Part shown: positions 28,002 to 35,498 of the stretch, in pieces | Numbering within the stretch: the stretch's first letter is position 1 | Layout: every line of letters starts with the position of its first letter | The notes under the pieces: generated by a model | Told to the model about the DNA's origin: nothing | Seen by the model: only the letters and a program-made list of their open reading frames with translations | Databases searched by the model: none | Position numbers and translations under genes: made by a program | NCBI RefSeq assembly: GCF_002897035.1 | Contig: NZ_BAUX01000008.1 | Coordinates: 171,545 to 235,544 of the forward strand | Origin: Methylopila sp. Yamaguchi | Lineage (GTDB): Bacteria; Pseudomonadota; Alphaproteobacteria; Rhizobiales; Methylopilaceae | Direction: 5' to 3' | DNA: 64,000 nt

Positions 28002-29336
28002 ATGGCACAAGCTTCCGACCCGGCCCTCCGGCCGAACGTCTCCGAGAAGACCCGCTGGACGCAGATCGTCGTCGGCGTGATCTGCATGGTCGCGACCGCC
28101 AACATCCAGTACGCCTGGACCCTGTTCGTCCCTGAAATCCAGTCGACCTTCGGCTGGGACCGCGCCTCGATCCAGATCGCCTTCACCATCTTCGTGCTGG
28201 TGCAGACCTGGCTGACCCCGATCGAAGGCTACTTCATCGACAAGTACGGCCCCCGCGTGATGGTCGCGATCGGCGCGGTGTTCATGGGCGCCTCCTGGGT
28301 GCTGAACTCGCAGGCCACGACCCTGATGGGCTTCTATGTCGGCGCGGCCGTCGGCGGCATCGGCGTGGGCTGCATCTACGCGACCTGCATCAACAACGCG
28401 CTGAAGTGGTTCCCGGACCGCCGCGGCCTCGCGGTCGGCCTGACCGCCGGCGGCTACGGCATGGGCTCGGCGGCGACGATCCTGCCGATCGCGTCGATGA
28501 TCCAGACCTCGGGCTTCCAGTCGACCTTCCTGTTCTTCGGCATCCTGCAGGGCATCCTGGCCTTCATCGCCGCCATGTTCCTGCGTTCGCCGGCCAAGAG
28601 CGAAGTCAAGGTCTCCGACAAGGTCAATCAGACCCGCAAGGACTACACGCTCACCGAAGCGCTGCGGACCAAGCTGTTCTGGCTGATGTTCTTCATGTTC
28701 ATCTGCGTCGTCACCGGCGGCATGATGGCGGTGGCTCAGCTCGGCGTGATCGCGCAGGACCTCGGCGTCAAGAACTTCAGCGTGAACATGTACTTCTTCA
28801 CGATGGCCGCTCTGCCGCTCGCCCTGATGCTCGACCGCATCATGAACGGCATCTCGCGCCCGCTGTTCGGCTGGATCTCGGACAACATCGGCCGTGAGAA
28901 GACGATGGTCATCGCCTTCACGCTCGAAGGCTTCGGCATCGTCGCGCTCGGCTACTTCGGCCACAACCCCTACGCCTTCCTGATCCTGTCCGGCGTGGTG
29001 TTCCTGGCCTGGGGCGAAGTCTACTCGCTGTTCTCGGCGCTCGCCGGCGACGCCTTCGGCACCAAGCACATCGGCAAGATCTACGGCGTGCTGTACTGCG
29101 CCAAGGGCATCGGCGCGCTGTTCGTCCCGGTCGGCAACCTGCTGATGGAGGCGACCGGCACCTGGGCGACCGTGCTCTACACCGTGGCCTGCATGGACCT
29201 GCTCGCCGCCTTCCTCGCCATCGTCGCCCTGCGCCCGGTCCTCGCCGCCCACGTCAAGCGCTCGGGGGTCGCCAACCCCGCCACGCTCGACGACGGCCCG
29301 ACCCCGACCGGCCAGCCCAAGCTCGCCGGCGCCTGA
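28002..29336 (+). CDS. MFS transporter, OxlT-like (oxalate/formate antiporter family)
   Basis: Twelve-span major facilitator of 444 residues. TRWTQIVVGVICMVATANIQ opens the first span, IDKYGPRVMVAIGAVFMG is the loop 2-3 signature, AAVGGIGVGCIYATCINNAL and WFPDRRGLAVGLTAGGYGMG are characteristic of the OxlT group, and loop 8-9 has FGWISDNIGREKTM. Known relatives exchange oxalate for formate, but monocarboxylate and other organic-acid carriers are in the same group, so the substrate is inferred. Codon use appears strongly biased (few rare codons), hinting at high expression. Monocistronic. Confidence 0.85.
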   Translation: MAQASDPALRPNVSEKTRWTQIVVGVICMVATANIQYAWTLFVPEIQSTFGWDRASIQIAFTIFVLVQTWLTPIEGYFIDKYGPRVMVAIGAVFMGASWVLNSQATTLMGFYVGAAVGGIGVGCIYATCINNALKWFPDRRGLAVGLTAGGYGMGSAATILPIASMIQTSGFQSTFLFFGILQGILAFIAAMFLRSPAKSEVKVSDKVNQTRKDYTLTEALRTKLFWLMFFMFICVVTGGMMAVAQLGVIAQDLGVKNFSVNMYFFTMAALPLALMLDRIMNGISRPLFGWISDNIGREKTMVIAFTLEGFGIVALGYFGHNPYAFLILSGVVFLAWGEVYSLFSALAGDAFGTKHIGKIYGVLYCAKGIGALFVPVGNLLMEATGTWATVLYTVACMDLLAAFLAIVALRPVLAAHVKRSGVANPATLDDGPTPTGQPKLAGA

Positions 29337-29430
29337 CGCGCCGGCCCTGAGACCCCTGGCTTGGCCCTTTACCCCGGCCGGGCCCACCTTCGCAGGCTTG
29401 CGGGCGTGACAGCCCCAGGCCTGCGCTTTT

Positions 29431-29465
29431 CGTGGCGGGGACCGGCGAGACCGGTCTCCGCCACG
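29431..29465. terminator. hairpin between the convergent transporter and DUF2147 genes
   Basis: CGTGGCGGGGACCGG (29431-29445) pairs with CCGGTCTCCGCCACG (29451-29465) with one mismatch around a CGAGA loop. A TTTT run lies just before it and GTTTC just after, so it could serve both strands. Confidence 0.55.
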
Positions 29466-29478
29466 GTCGTTTCGGCGG

Positions 29479-29904
29479 TCAGCTCACGCGGGTGAGCACC
29501 TGCGTCCGGCACACCAGCCCGCCGAGGACGCAGCCCTTGAGCTTCAGCGTCCCGTCGCCGGCGGGCGCGAGCGTGCCGGCGTAGGTCTTGCCGTCGTCGG
29601 GATTGTAGAACTTGCCGGCCCAGCCCTCGCCGGACGGCGCCATGCCCTGCAGCAGCGACAGCCCGATCACCGGCCGGTCGCGCTTGGCGCGGTCCGGGTT
29701 GCGCTTGTCGACCTTGGGGCGGCCCTCCTTGTCGAGCGGCTTGCCCAGCCCGACGAGGGTGGCGCAGACGCTCTCGCCGCAGGACGTGATCCGCACCGTC
29801 GCCTTGCCCTTGGGCAGGCTCCAGACGCCTTCCGGCACGGTCGCGGCCTGGGCGCCTGCGAGGCCTGCGAGGAGAAGGCTGGCGGCCAAAGCGGCTCGGA
29901 TCAT
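29479..29904 (-). CDS. DUF2147 secreted protein
   Basis: The 141 residues begin with a signal peptide (about 1-20, ASLLLAGLAGAQA). The mature part is DUF2147: VPEGVWSLPKGKATVRITSC at the start, VCATLVGLGKPLDKEG, then KFYNPDDGKTYAGTL and LKLKGCVLGGLVCRTQVLTR. Members are small periplasmic beta-rich proteins of unknown function. GGGAGG lies eight bases before ATG 29904. It is convergent with the transporter gene and has no clear operon partner. Confidence 0.85.
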   Translation of the reverse strand: MIRAALAASLLLAGLAGAQAATVPEGVWSLPKGKATVRITSCGESVCATLVGLGKPLDKEGRPKVDKRNPDRAKRDRPVIGLSLLQGMAPSGEGWAGKFYNPDDGKTYAGTLAPAGDGTLKLKGCVLGGLVCRTQVLTRVS

Positions 29905-30045
29905 CGGACAGGTCCTCCCTCTGTGCTCATCGCATCGAGATAAGCGACGCGATTGCGGCCGCAAGGCGGAGCGCGGCGGTCGTGGCGGCGGACCGCCTTT
30001 CGCGCTACGCTCGCGAGGTTCGATCGAGCTTCGGGGGAAGCGCGC

Positions 30046-30741
30046 ATGGGATGGGGGCGGCTCGCTGCGGCCGGACTGGCGCTGGGGCTCGCGGGATGCG
30101 GCGGCCTCGCCTACCGCGACGCGCCCGAAGGCGGCTCGTTCTCCGGCTCGCTGGTGGTGGTCTGGCTCGGCGAGGGGAGCGCTTCCGCCGGGGACGGACG
30201 CTTCCTGTTCATGCCGGTGCCCAACAACGAGCTGACCTTCACGCGCGCCGACGGCGCCGTCATCCGGCCGGGCCTGATGTACACCGACGGCGGGTCGGTC
30301 CCGAAGTTCGCTCAGCTGTTCAAGGGGTTCGGCCCCTGGGGCTATGCGCCCGCCTACATGGTGCACGACTGGCTGTTCACGGCGAAGCACTGCGCGGTCG
30401 ACGGGCGCGACGCCCCGGACGTCGATCTCGTCCGGAACATGAGCCTGGAGGAGAGCGCGCAGATCCTGGGCGAGGCGATCAAGGCGCTGATGCGCAAGCG
30501 CTACGTCGCGCCGGACGACCTCGCGGCGAGCACGATCACCTATGCGGTCGGCACGCCGGTCGCGCGCAAGCTGTGGGAGGAGCCGGGCCGGTGCGACGCC
30601 GACAAGGTGTCGGACGCCGACCGCCGCCGCGCCGAGGCGCTGCTCGCCCAGGAGCCGGCGAAGGCGCTCGCGCGGCGCCGCGGGTTCGTCGCCCCCGGCG
30701 CGCCCCCGCGCGGCGGCGTGGTCGCGACCTTCAGCTTCTGA
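30046..30741 (+). CDS. DUF1353 lipoprotein
   Basis: The 231 residues start with a lipoprotein signal (lipobox LAGC, cysteine 18). The body is DUF1353: NELTFTRADGAVIRPGLMYT, DGGSVPKFAQLF, GYAPAYMVHDWLFTAKH and EALMRKRY-like helices. The domain occurs in phage and bacterial proteins; function is unknown, though the H-D-W-L core suggests a hydrolase-like or binding role. GGGGGAAG precedes ATG 30046. The next gene has its own promoter, so this is likely monocistronic. Confidence 0.82.
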   Translation: MGWGRLAAAGLALGLAGCGGLAYRDAPEGGSFSGSLVVVWLGEGSASAGDGRFLFMPVPNNELTFTRADGAVIRPGLMYTDGGSVPKFAQLFKGFGPWGYAPAYMVHDWLFTAKHCAVDGRDAPDVDLVRNMSLEESAQILGEAIKALMRKRYVAPDDLAASTITYAVGTPVARKLWEEPGRCDADKVSDADRRRAEALLAQEPAKALARRRGFVAPGAPPRGGVVATFSF

Positions 30742-30790
30742 CGCCCGCCGTGCAGGCGCACGCCCCGTCCGGCGCCTCGCGGACGGCCGT

Positions 30791-30815
30791 GCAACCTTCG
30801 CGCGCCCACGACGTT
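30791..30815 (+). promoter_or_regulatory. EcfG-like promoter of the first small secreted gene
   Basis: GCAAC (30791-30795), 16 bases, CGTT (30812-30815). The alphaproteobacterial general stress sigma factor EcfG recognises GGAAC-N16/17-CGTT, so this matches at all but one core base. The same spacing recurs upstream of two paralogues. Confidence 0.5.
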
Positions 30816-30910
30816 TGGAAGGGGAACGATCGAGCGCGCCGCGCAGCGTCCGGAGCCCAAGGCTCCGGTTTCGCCCGGCCGGCGCGTCACCGCACGAAAG
30901 GACCCACATC

Positions 30911-31225
30911 ATGAACAAGTTCATCGCCGCAGGCGCGGCTGCGCTTCTCATCGCCGGCTCTTCGAGCCTCGCCCTGGCCCAGGGCGCGGGCGGCGGCGGA
31001 GGCGGCGCGGGCGCCGCGACCGTCGGCCAGCCGGGCGGCCCCGGCACGGTGGAGCAGCAGAAGGATCACTCCACCGGGATGACCCACGAGACCCCTTCGA
31101 CCACGGGCTCGACGGGCATGAGCTCGGGCACTCCGTCCGCTGCGACCGAGTCGACCGACATCAAGGGCCAGCGCCCCTCCCCGGTCGAGGGCGGCGGCGG
31201 GGCCGGCGGCGGCGGCGGTCGCTGA
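30911..31225 (+). CDS. small secreted Gly/Ser/Thr-rich protein, copy 1
   Basis: No family recognised. The 104 residues begin with a signal peptide (MNKFIAAGAAALLIAGSSSL, cleavage after LALAQ). The mature part is low complexity: a GGGGGGAGAA run, a Thr/Ser-rich centre (TGSTGMSSGTPSAATEST) and a glycine-rich end. Cysteines are absent and the mature part is probably disordered. Two paralogues follow at 31565 and 32836 with the same signal pattern and a shared promoter type. A strong terminator follows. Confidence 0.75.
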   Translation: MNKFIAAGAAALLIAGSSSLALAQGAGGGGGGAGAATVGQPGGPGTVEQQKDHSTGMTHETPSTTGSTGMSSGTPSAATESTDIKGQRPSPVEGGGGAGGGGGR

Positions 31226-31250
31226 CGCCCCAAGCTCCTTAAGACGATCG

Positions 31251-31279
31251 AGCCCCGGCGCCTCGCGTCGGGGCTTTTT
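31251..31279 (+). terminator. intrinsic terminator after small secreted gene 1
   Basis: AGCCCCGGCG pairs with CGTCGGGGCT around CCTCG and is followed by a run of Ts (31275-31279). Confidence 0.85.
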
Positions 31280-31343
31280 CGTGCCGGCGCGCCCGCGCTC
31301 CTCAGGGCCGCACTCGCCCTGGTCAAATCTCGCCCAGCGCCCT

Positions 31344-31368
31344 GCAACTTTTTTGAGCGCGGGGTGTT
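31344..31368 (+). promoter_or_regulatory. EcfG-like promoter of the second small secreted gene
   Basis: GCAAC (31344-31348), 16 bases, TGTT (31365-31368). The surrounding GCGCCCTGCAACTTT is shared with the promoter at 32599. About 195 bases of leader separate it from the ATG; the rest of this 339-base gap (31226-31564) holds only the preceding terminator. Confidence 0.5.
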
Positions 31369-31564
31369 TAACGTTTGATCGATCGAAAAAGCGATCCGCC
31401 GCGCCGCTTCTTCAAGGTTTCTGCGTCCCATGTCGCAGTCGCGCCGCCGCCGATCGCCGGACCTTTCTTTCGCACGGCCCTCGACGTCTTGCCGGTCGTC
31501 TTCCGACGACGGCCGGCCGCGCTCGGCCGAGCTTCTTCATCAACAAACCACTTTGGGAGACGTC

Positions 31565-31858
31565 ATGACCACCAAGATCGCCGCCGGCTTCGCCGCCCTG
31601 CTCATCGCCGCGTCCTCGACCGTCGCCATGGCGCAGGCCACCGGCAAGGAGAACAACGCCACCTCCGGCTCGCAGCCCGGCGTCGGACCGAACTCCGGCC
31701 CCGAGGTGAAGGGCCAGTCCGGCATGACGGGTTCGGGCGCCGCCTCCGGCTCCGGCCAGATGAAGGACAACACGCCGACCTCCGCCGGCACGGTCGACAA
31801 CAAGGCCGAGGGCCCGCGCGGCCACAGCGAAAAGCCGACCACCGGCTCGGGCAAGTAA
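31565..31858 (+). CDS. small secreted Gly/Ser/Thr-rich protein, copy 2
   Basis: Paralogue of the gene at 30911. The 97 residues start with a signal peptide (MTTKIAAGFAALLIAASSTV, cleavage after AMAQA). The mature part is rich in Gly, Ser, Thr, Asn and Lys (GSQPGVGPNSGPEVKGQSGM, NKAEGPRGHSEKPTTGSGK) with no cysteine. Function is unknown. An upstream in-frame ATG would add a basic, Ser-rich stretch unlike a signal peptide and was rejected. A terminator follows within 20 bases. Confidence 0.75.
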   Translation: MTTKIAAGFAALLIAASSTVAMAQATGKENNATSGSQPGVGPNSGPEVKGQSGMTGSGAASGSGQMKDNTPTSAGTVDNKAEGPRGHSEKPTTGSGK

Positions 31859-31875
31859 GCGCCCCGCTAAAACCT

Positions 31876-31909
31876 GCGAAGCCCCTGTCCCTGCGGCCGG
31901 GGCTTTCGC
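31876..31909 (+). terminator. terminator after small secreted gene 2
   Basis: GCGAAGCCCC pairs with GGGGCTTTCGC across a GC-rich loop at 31876-31909. It also lies just after the stop of the convergent HTH gene and could serve both. Confidence 0.65.
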
Positions 31910-31921
31910 ATGCGCGGGGCT

Positions 31922-32479
31922 TTACGCTCCCTCCTCGTACATCTTGCGCATGGCGGCGATCCGCCGGGCGAGCTCCTCCCGCATCGCCTCCACGTCGACC
32001 TCCGGCTCGCTCGCCCTGCCCGCGGCCCGACCCTTCCGCGGCGCGGCGTCCGCCCGCCGTAGCTTCTCCACCTCGTTCAGCGCCTGCGCCAGCCGCCACA
32101 GCGTCCGCGCCGCGCGCTCGCTGTCGATCAGGTCGAGCGCCGCCCGGGCCGCCCGGAGCTGCAGCCCCTCGATCGCCGCGATCTGCCCAAGGATCGCGGC
32201 CTCCGCCCGCTCGGCGGAGGAGCGCTTGTCCTCCTCCCAGGCCCGGCCATAGGCCGCGATCCCGGGATCCGCGCTCGTCAGGGCCTCGCGCGCGATGGCG
32301 TCGCTCTCCTCCACCCGCAGCCGTCGCCGCCGCCAGCCCCAGTCCTTCACCCGGCGGTAGAAGGTGTTGACGCCGAGCCCCATCAGCCGCGCGATGTCGG
32401 CGGGGCTGACGTCGGTCTCCTCATAGAGCGTGCGCGCCCGCTCGATCTCCTCGGCCGAATGCGCCCGAAACGCCGGCAT
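31922..32479 (-). CDS. helix-turn-helix protein of unknown function
   Basis: The 185 residues have an N-terminal helix-turn-helix (about 8-45: AEEIERARTLYEETDVSPAD, then IARLMGLGVNTFYRRVKDW) followed by a basic WRRRRLRVE patch, a long Ala/Arg/Glu helix-rich middle and a C-terminal helix (ELARRIAAMRKMYEEG). The layout resembles small terminase-like or transposase-like DNA-binding proteins, but I cannot name the family. ATG 32479 was preferred because AGGAGGGAG lies upstream. Its promoter region carries an 18-base motif also found upstream of the DUF6456 gene at 45363-46190. Confidence 0.72.
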   Translation of the reverse strand: MPAFRAHSAEEIERARTLYEETDVSPADIARLMGLGVNTFYRRVKDWGWRRRRLRVEESDAIAREALTSADPGIAAYGRAWEEDKRSSAERAEAAILGQIAAIEGLQLRAARAALDLIDSERAARTLWRLAQALNEVEKLRRADAAPRKGRAAGRASEPEVDVEAMREELARRIAAMRKMYEEGA

Positions 32480-32533
32480 GCCGCTCCCTCCTGCGCGAAG
32501 CCGCCCCGCAAGCGGCCCCATCTTCGCGCCACC

Positions 32534-32551
32534 ATATAGGATTTTCTTCTT
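32534..32551. promoter_or_regulatory. AT-rich 18-bp motif shared with the DUF6456 promoter
   Basis: ATATAGGATTTTCTTCTT differs at one base from the sequence at 46223-46240. It lies 55-72 bases upstream of the HTH gene (minus strand). In so GC-rich a genome this AT-rich match is unlikely to be chance; it may be an operator or a promoter core. Confidence 0.5.
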
Positions 32552-32598
32552 AAACTCCAGCGTGCGCCGGAGTCCCCCGCCTCATGCGGCGGCGCCCT

Positions 32599-32623
32599 GC
32601 AACTTTCTCGCGCGTCGCGTGTT
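32599..32623 (+). promoter_or_regulatory. EcfG-like promoter of the third small secreted gene
   Basis: GCAAC (32599-32603), 16 bases, TGTT (32620-32623), within the same GCGCCCTGCAACTTT context as the copy at 31344. It leaves a leader of about 205 bases. The 32480-32835 gap holds nothing else except the shared AT-rich motif. Confidence 0.5.
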
Positions 32624-32835
32624 GAGGTCTTAACCGACCGACGATGGCGGCGCCGGGTTGGAGCGCATCTCGCGCGTTCCAAAGGCGAGGCCTCCAAAAA
32701 CCTTCGTCGCATCACCCTAACGCGTCCGTTGCGGAACTGCGGCGTCTCCCGTTCGCCGCGCCAATGCTTTTGCGCTGCGTGCGACGATGCACATCATCCG
32801 GCGGACACACAGACAGTTCTTTTCAGGAGACCTTC

Positions 32836-33144
32836 ATGACCCGCACAAATGCTTTCACCGCCGGCGCCGCCGCTCTGCTCCTCGCCGCCTCGTCGGGTCT
32901 CGCCATGGCGCAGACCGCCGGCACGCCCAACGCCGACGCGTCCACGCAGCCAAGCGCACCGAACTCCAGCATGCAGACCCAGGGTTCGGTCGGCGGCGGC
33001 GCGACGACCTCAGGCGCTTCGGGCGCGACCTCCGGCTCCATGGGCTCGACCTCTGGCGCCACGGAGACGAAGCCGAGCACCGGCGCCGCCACCGACAAGA
33101 CCATGCCGAGCGACCACGGCCCGGCCAGCGGCGCCGGCCGCTAA
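32836..33144 (+). CDS. small secreted Gly/Ser/Thr-rich protein, copy 3
   Basis: Third paralogue. The 102 residues begin with a signal peptide (MTRTNAFTAGAAALLLAASS, cleavage after LAMAQT). The mature part is Ser/Gly/Thr/Ala-rich (GGGATTSGASGATSGSMGST, then GAATDKTMPSDHGPASGAGR) and cysteine-free. AGGAGA lies ten bases before ATG 32836. A near-perfect terminator follows. Function unknown; stress-linked expression is inferred from the promoter only. Confidence 0.75.
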   Translation: MTRTNAFTAGAAALLLAASSGLAMAQTAGTPNADASTQPSAPNSSMQTQGSVGGGATTSGASGATSGSMGSTSGATETKPSTGAATDKTMPSDHGPASGAGR

Positions 33145-33167
33145 GCCTCACGGCCGTTGCGCCTTGG

Positions 33168-33197
33168 AAAACCCCGGCTCCCCAAGCCGGGGTTTTT
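33168..33197 (+). terminator. intrinsic terminator after small secreted gene 3
   Basis: AAAACCCCGGCT pairs with AGCCGGGGTTTTT around CCCCA: a 12-pair stem ending in a T-run. Confidence 0.88.
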
Positions 33198-33369
33198 GCG
33201 TGTGCGGGCCTCGGTGGGGCGACCGTCCCGGCGCCTCACAGTCCGCATCGTTTCAAGCCGCTCCGTAGTCTGACCGCTCCATCGCAGCACCCATCTCGGT
33301 CGTCGAGCCGGCGTGGGACATGGATTGGTCACGCGGAGAGGACGACGGCGACATCTCACGGGAGGGCTC

Positions 33370-33467
33370 GTCCCGGCCTTGAGCCGGGACCCAGAAACGC
33401 GACGGGCGTCGGCCCGCGCGATCGTTCGGCGATCCGCGGGGGTCTGGATCCGGCCCAAGGCCGGGAC
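33370..33467. repeat. palindrome doublet of a second family
   Basis: TCCCGGCCTTGAGCCGGGA at 33371-33389 and an inverted counterpart TCCGGCCCAAGGCCGGGA near 33449-33466 flank about 60 bases. A GGGTCTGGATCCGG patch precedes the right arm. The pattern matches intergenic repeats I know from other alphaproteobacteria. Confidence 0.65.
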
Positions 33468-33662
33468 ACCGCCGCGCGGCCAGGGACGCCGGCCTGGCTC
33501 GAGGCCGGACGAACCCCGCCAGTCCTGCGGCCGCCGCCGTCCAGCATGATCATCTTGCTTGAATCAAAGACGCGATCCAGCCCCCAGTTCCTCGCTGTCT
33601 CGCAAAGGACGAAGAGATGGCCGCGCCCGCCTCGTCCCCACGTCCCTCCGGGCCACCCGCCC

Positions 33663-33753
33663 CGTCGTCCTCCGGCTTGTCCGGACGACCCACGTCAAGC
33701 GTCGCGCTCCGCGTCGGACAGGGATGGTCCGGTCAAGCCGGACCATGACGGCG
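33663..33753. repeat. REPIN-like doublet, fifth copy
   Basis: Same bipartite structure as the array at 25277-25822: a left palindrome with GTCGTCCTCCGGCTTG, a GTCGCGCTCCGCGTC spacer and the right palindrome TGGTCCGGTCAAGCCGGACC. The left arm here is altered (TTGTCCGGACGA). Confidence 0.8.
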
Positions 33754-33796
33754 TCGAGCGAGGGGGCGCGCGACGCCGGGGCCGCCATCACCCAGG

Positions 33797-33894
33797 CGCA
33801 GCCGGGCGCAGCCGGGCATCCACGACTGTCTTCGTCACGGGCGCCGCTCGACGCCCAAGTCGTGGATACCCGCGCGAAGGCGCGGACATGACGG
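33797..33894. repeat. palindromic repeat of a third family (GCCGGGCATCCACGACT type)
   Basis: GCCGGGCATCCACGACT on the left is mirrored by AAGTCGTGGATACCCGCGCG on the right, ending in GACATGACGG. A half copy occurs at 34251-34315. Confidence 0.65.
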
Positions 33895-33955
33895 CGCGCT
33901 CTTGTAGAACCACCGGCGCAGACCCGCCGCGCCTTCCGAAAACGGCGACGCCGCG

Positions 33956-34096
33956 CCCCCTCTCCCCTTGCGGAAGAGGGCTGGGGTGAGGGTTCGTCTG
34001 AGCCGCCCTCCCCACCGCCGAGGACGTCCCGGACGACCCCTCATCCGGCCGACGGCGAACGCCGCCGTCCACCCTCTCCGGCAATGGGAGAAGGGA
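33956..34096. repeat. CCCTCTCC..GGGTGAGGG type intergenic repeat
   Basis: CCCTCTCCCCTTGCGGAAGA, then GGGCTGGGGTGAGGG, about 60 bases later CCCCTCATCCG and finally ACCCTCTCCGGCAATGGGAG. This is the composition of a widespread proteobacterial intergenic repeat family, here imperfect. Confidence 0.6.
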
Positions 34097-34120
34097 CGCC
34101 CGCGGCTCGCGCCCCTCCGG

Positions 34121-34210
34121 GTCGTCCTCCGGCTTGACCGGAGGACCCATCTCGGGCGTCGCGCGCCACGTCAGACATGGATGGTCCGGACAAGCCGGAC
34201 CATGACGGCG
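34121..34210. repeat. REPIN-like doublet, sixth copy
   Basis: Left palindrome TCCTCCGGCTTGACCGGAGGA at about 34125-34145, spacer GGGCGTCGCGCGCCACGTC, right palindrome TGGTCCGGACAAGCCGGACCA with one base changed from the array consensus. Confidence 0.8.
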
Positions 34211-34250
34211 CGCGGGTGAGAACGCAGGGCGACGTCTGGGCCGCCCTCCC

Positions 34251-34315
34251 CGTCATGCCCGGCGCAGCCGGGCATCCACGACTGCCTTCGTGATGGGCGC
34301 CGCTCGACGCCCAAG
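34251..34315. repeat. half copy of the third repeat family
   Basis: CGTCATGCCCGGCGCAGCCG followed by GGCATCCACGACTG and CGCCGCTCGACGCCCAA reproduces the left two thirds of the element at 33797, then stops. It ends about 1.0 kb of nearly uninterrupted repeats in the gene-free stretch 33145-34509. Confidence 0.6.
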
Positions 34316-34509
34316 AGCAAGCGCACCAACAATCCAGAGGCGTTTGGGGCCTGTCTCGGCTAGATTAGGCCTGCGAGGTGGCTGTCGGGTGGCGCTCCGG
34401 TCGAAGCGCCCTTGCGGTAAACCTGACATCCCGAAAGGCGGTCCGGCGGCCTCGCGTCTCACTGAGAGAAGCGCGCAGGCATGTCCGATCCAGAAGAAAG
34501 ACGCCCATC

Positions 34510-34707
34510 GTGCCGGTGACGACGGCCGAAAGCGACGAGGCCTTTAAAGTGCGGGAGCATCGGCGCGAGCGCCGGGCGGTTGCCATTGCTCTAGCCGGTG
34601 GGACTGAACCGCCTGCGCTTAAGGCTTTTGGCGACCCTTGGGATGGCGATAAGGACGGCAAGGTCTGGAACCCTGACGATCCGACGCTCATTCGCGCTCC
34701 TCTTTGA
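34510..34707 (+). CDS. small hypothetical protein, GTG start
   Basis: From GTG 34510 the 65 residues read MPVTTAESDEAFKVREHRRE, RRAVAIALAGGTEPPALKAF and GDPWDGDKDGKVWNPDD. The charged R-E-H-R-R-E-R-R helix and the G-D-P-W-x-x-x-K-D-G-K motif look like genuine small-protein sequence and recall short hypothetical proteins of Hyphomicrobiales. The frame is open 130 bases further upstream, but that part is basic and unconvincing. The start codon is uncertain. It sits at the edge of the repeat-rich island and may be a remnant. Confidence 0.5.
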   Translation: MPVTTAESDEAFKVREHRRERRAVAIALAGGTEPPALKAFGDPWDGDKDGKVWNPDDPTLIRAPL

Positions 34708-34746
34708 GGTTCGCCGGGCGGATATGGCCGCCCAAATAGGGGCCGT

Positions 34747-34860
34747 CTATCTCGACCAAGTCTTCAAGCGTCTCGCCTCGACCTCATCCGCCATCGCCTC
34801 GCGCAGCAGCTGGTGACAAAGGACGAAGGCCGTCTTCTGCTGGTAGTCGAAGTCGCGAGC
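34747..34860 (-). pseudogene. possible gene remnant
   Basis: On the minus strand the frame ending at TAG 34747-34749 reads RDFDYQQKTAFVLCHQLLRE and then AMADEVEARRLKTWSR. This mix of residues is more protein-like than usual shadow frames here, but there is no start codon between it and ycgN. It may be the 3' end of a decayed gene. I do not recognise the family. Confidence 0.3.
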
Positions 34861-34894
34861 CGGAGGCCGAAAACGCCCTTCGCGGCGTGGGACC

Positions 34895-35383
34895 TCACCC
34901 CCGCTTCGCCCCCTTCGGCCACTTAGCCGGCCAGCTGACCATGCGGTCCATCAGCTCCCACTCCGAGACGCCGGTCTCGGAGCTCACGCGGCCGCGGACC
35001 GACACCCCCGCCGTCACCACCGTCTCCGGATCGCCCGAGACCAGAGGGTGCCACGCGGGAAGATCCTTGCCCTCGTCGATCAGGCGGTAGGCGCAGGTGG
35101 GGGGGAGCCAGCCGATGTCCTCGACCACCTCGGGCGTCAGCCGGACGCAGTCCGGCACGTGCGCCTGGCGGTTGGGATAGTCCGAGCAGCGGCAGGTGCC
35201 GAGGTCGAACAGGCGGCAGGCGACGTCGGTGTAGGCGATGCGGTCGGTGTCCTCGTCCTGCAGCTTGAGCAGGCAGCAGCGGCCGCAGCCGTCGCACAGG
35301 CTCTCCCACTCCGGCGCCGACATTTCGGCCAGCGTCTTCACCCTCCAGAAGGGCGGTTCGGCTAGGCTTCCGGGTGCGGCCAC
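34895..35383 (-). CDS. ycgN: UPF0260 (YcgN/YkgJ) cysteine-cluster protein
   Basis: The 162 residues have the UPF0260 layout: [20 protein letters not shown] at the start, the cysteine cluster C30, C33, C36 and C37 in [32 protein letters not shown] with two more cysteines, and [19 protein letters not shown] with [20 protein letters not shown]. The eight cysteines suggest Zn or Fe binding; YkgJ relatives are described as metal chelating, and the true role is unknown. It is divergent from the penicillin-binding protein gene, sharing about 115 bases. Confidence 0.93.
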   Translation of the reverse strand: MAAPGSLAEPPFWRVKTLAEMSAPEWESLCDGCGRCCLLKLQDEDTDRIAYTDVACRLFDLGTCRCSDYPNRQAHVPDCVRLTPEVVEDIGWLPPTCAYRLIDEGKDLPAWHPLVSGDPETVVTAGVSVRGRVSSETGVSEWELMDRMVSWPAKWPKGAKRG

Positions 35384-35498
35384 GGGGGGTATGTCCTTCT
35401 GGGCTGGGGGCGGCGACGCTTCGGCTCTTGCGCTCCGGGCGCCGTCGGGTCAAGTCATTCCGGGGCCGGAACGACGCTTACGTTGAGAGAGGCATTCG

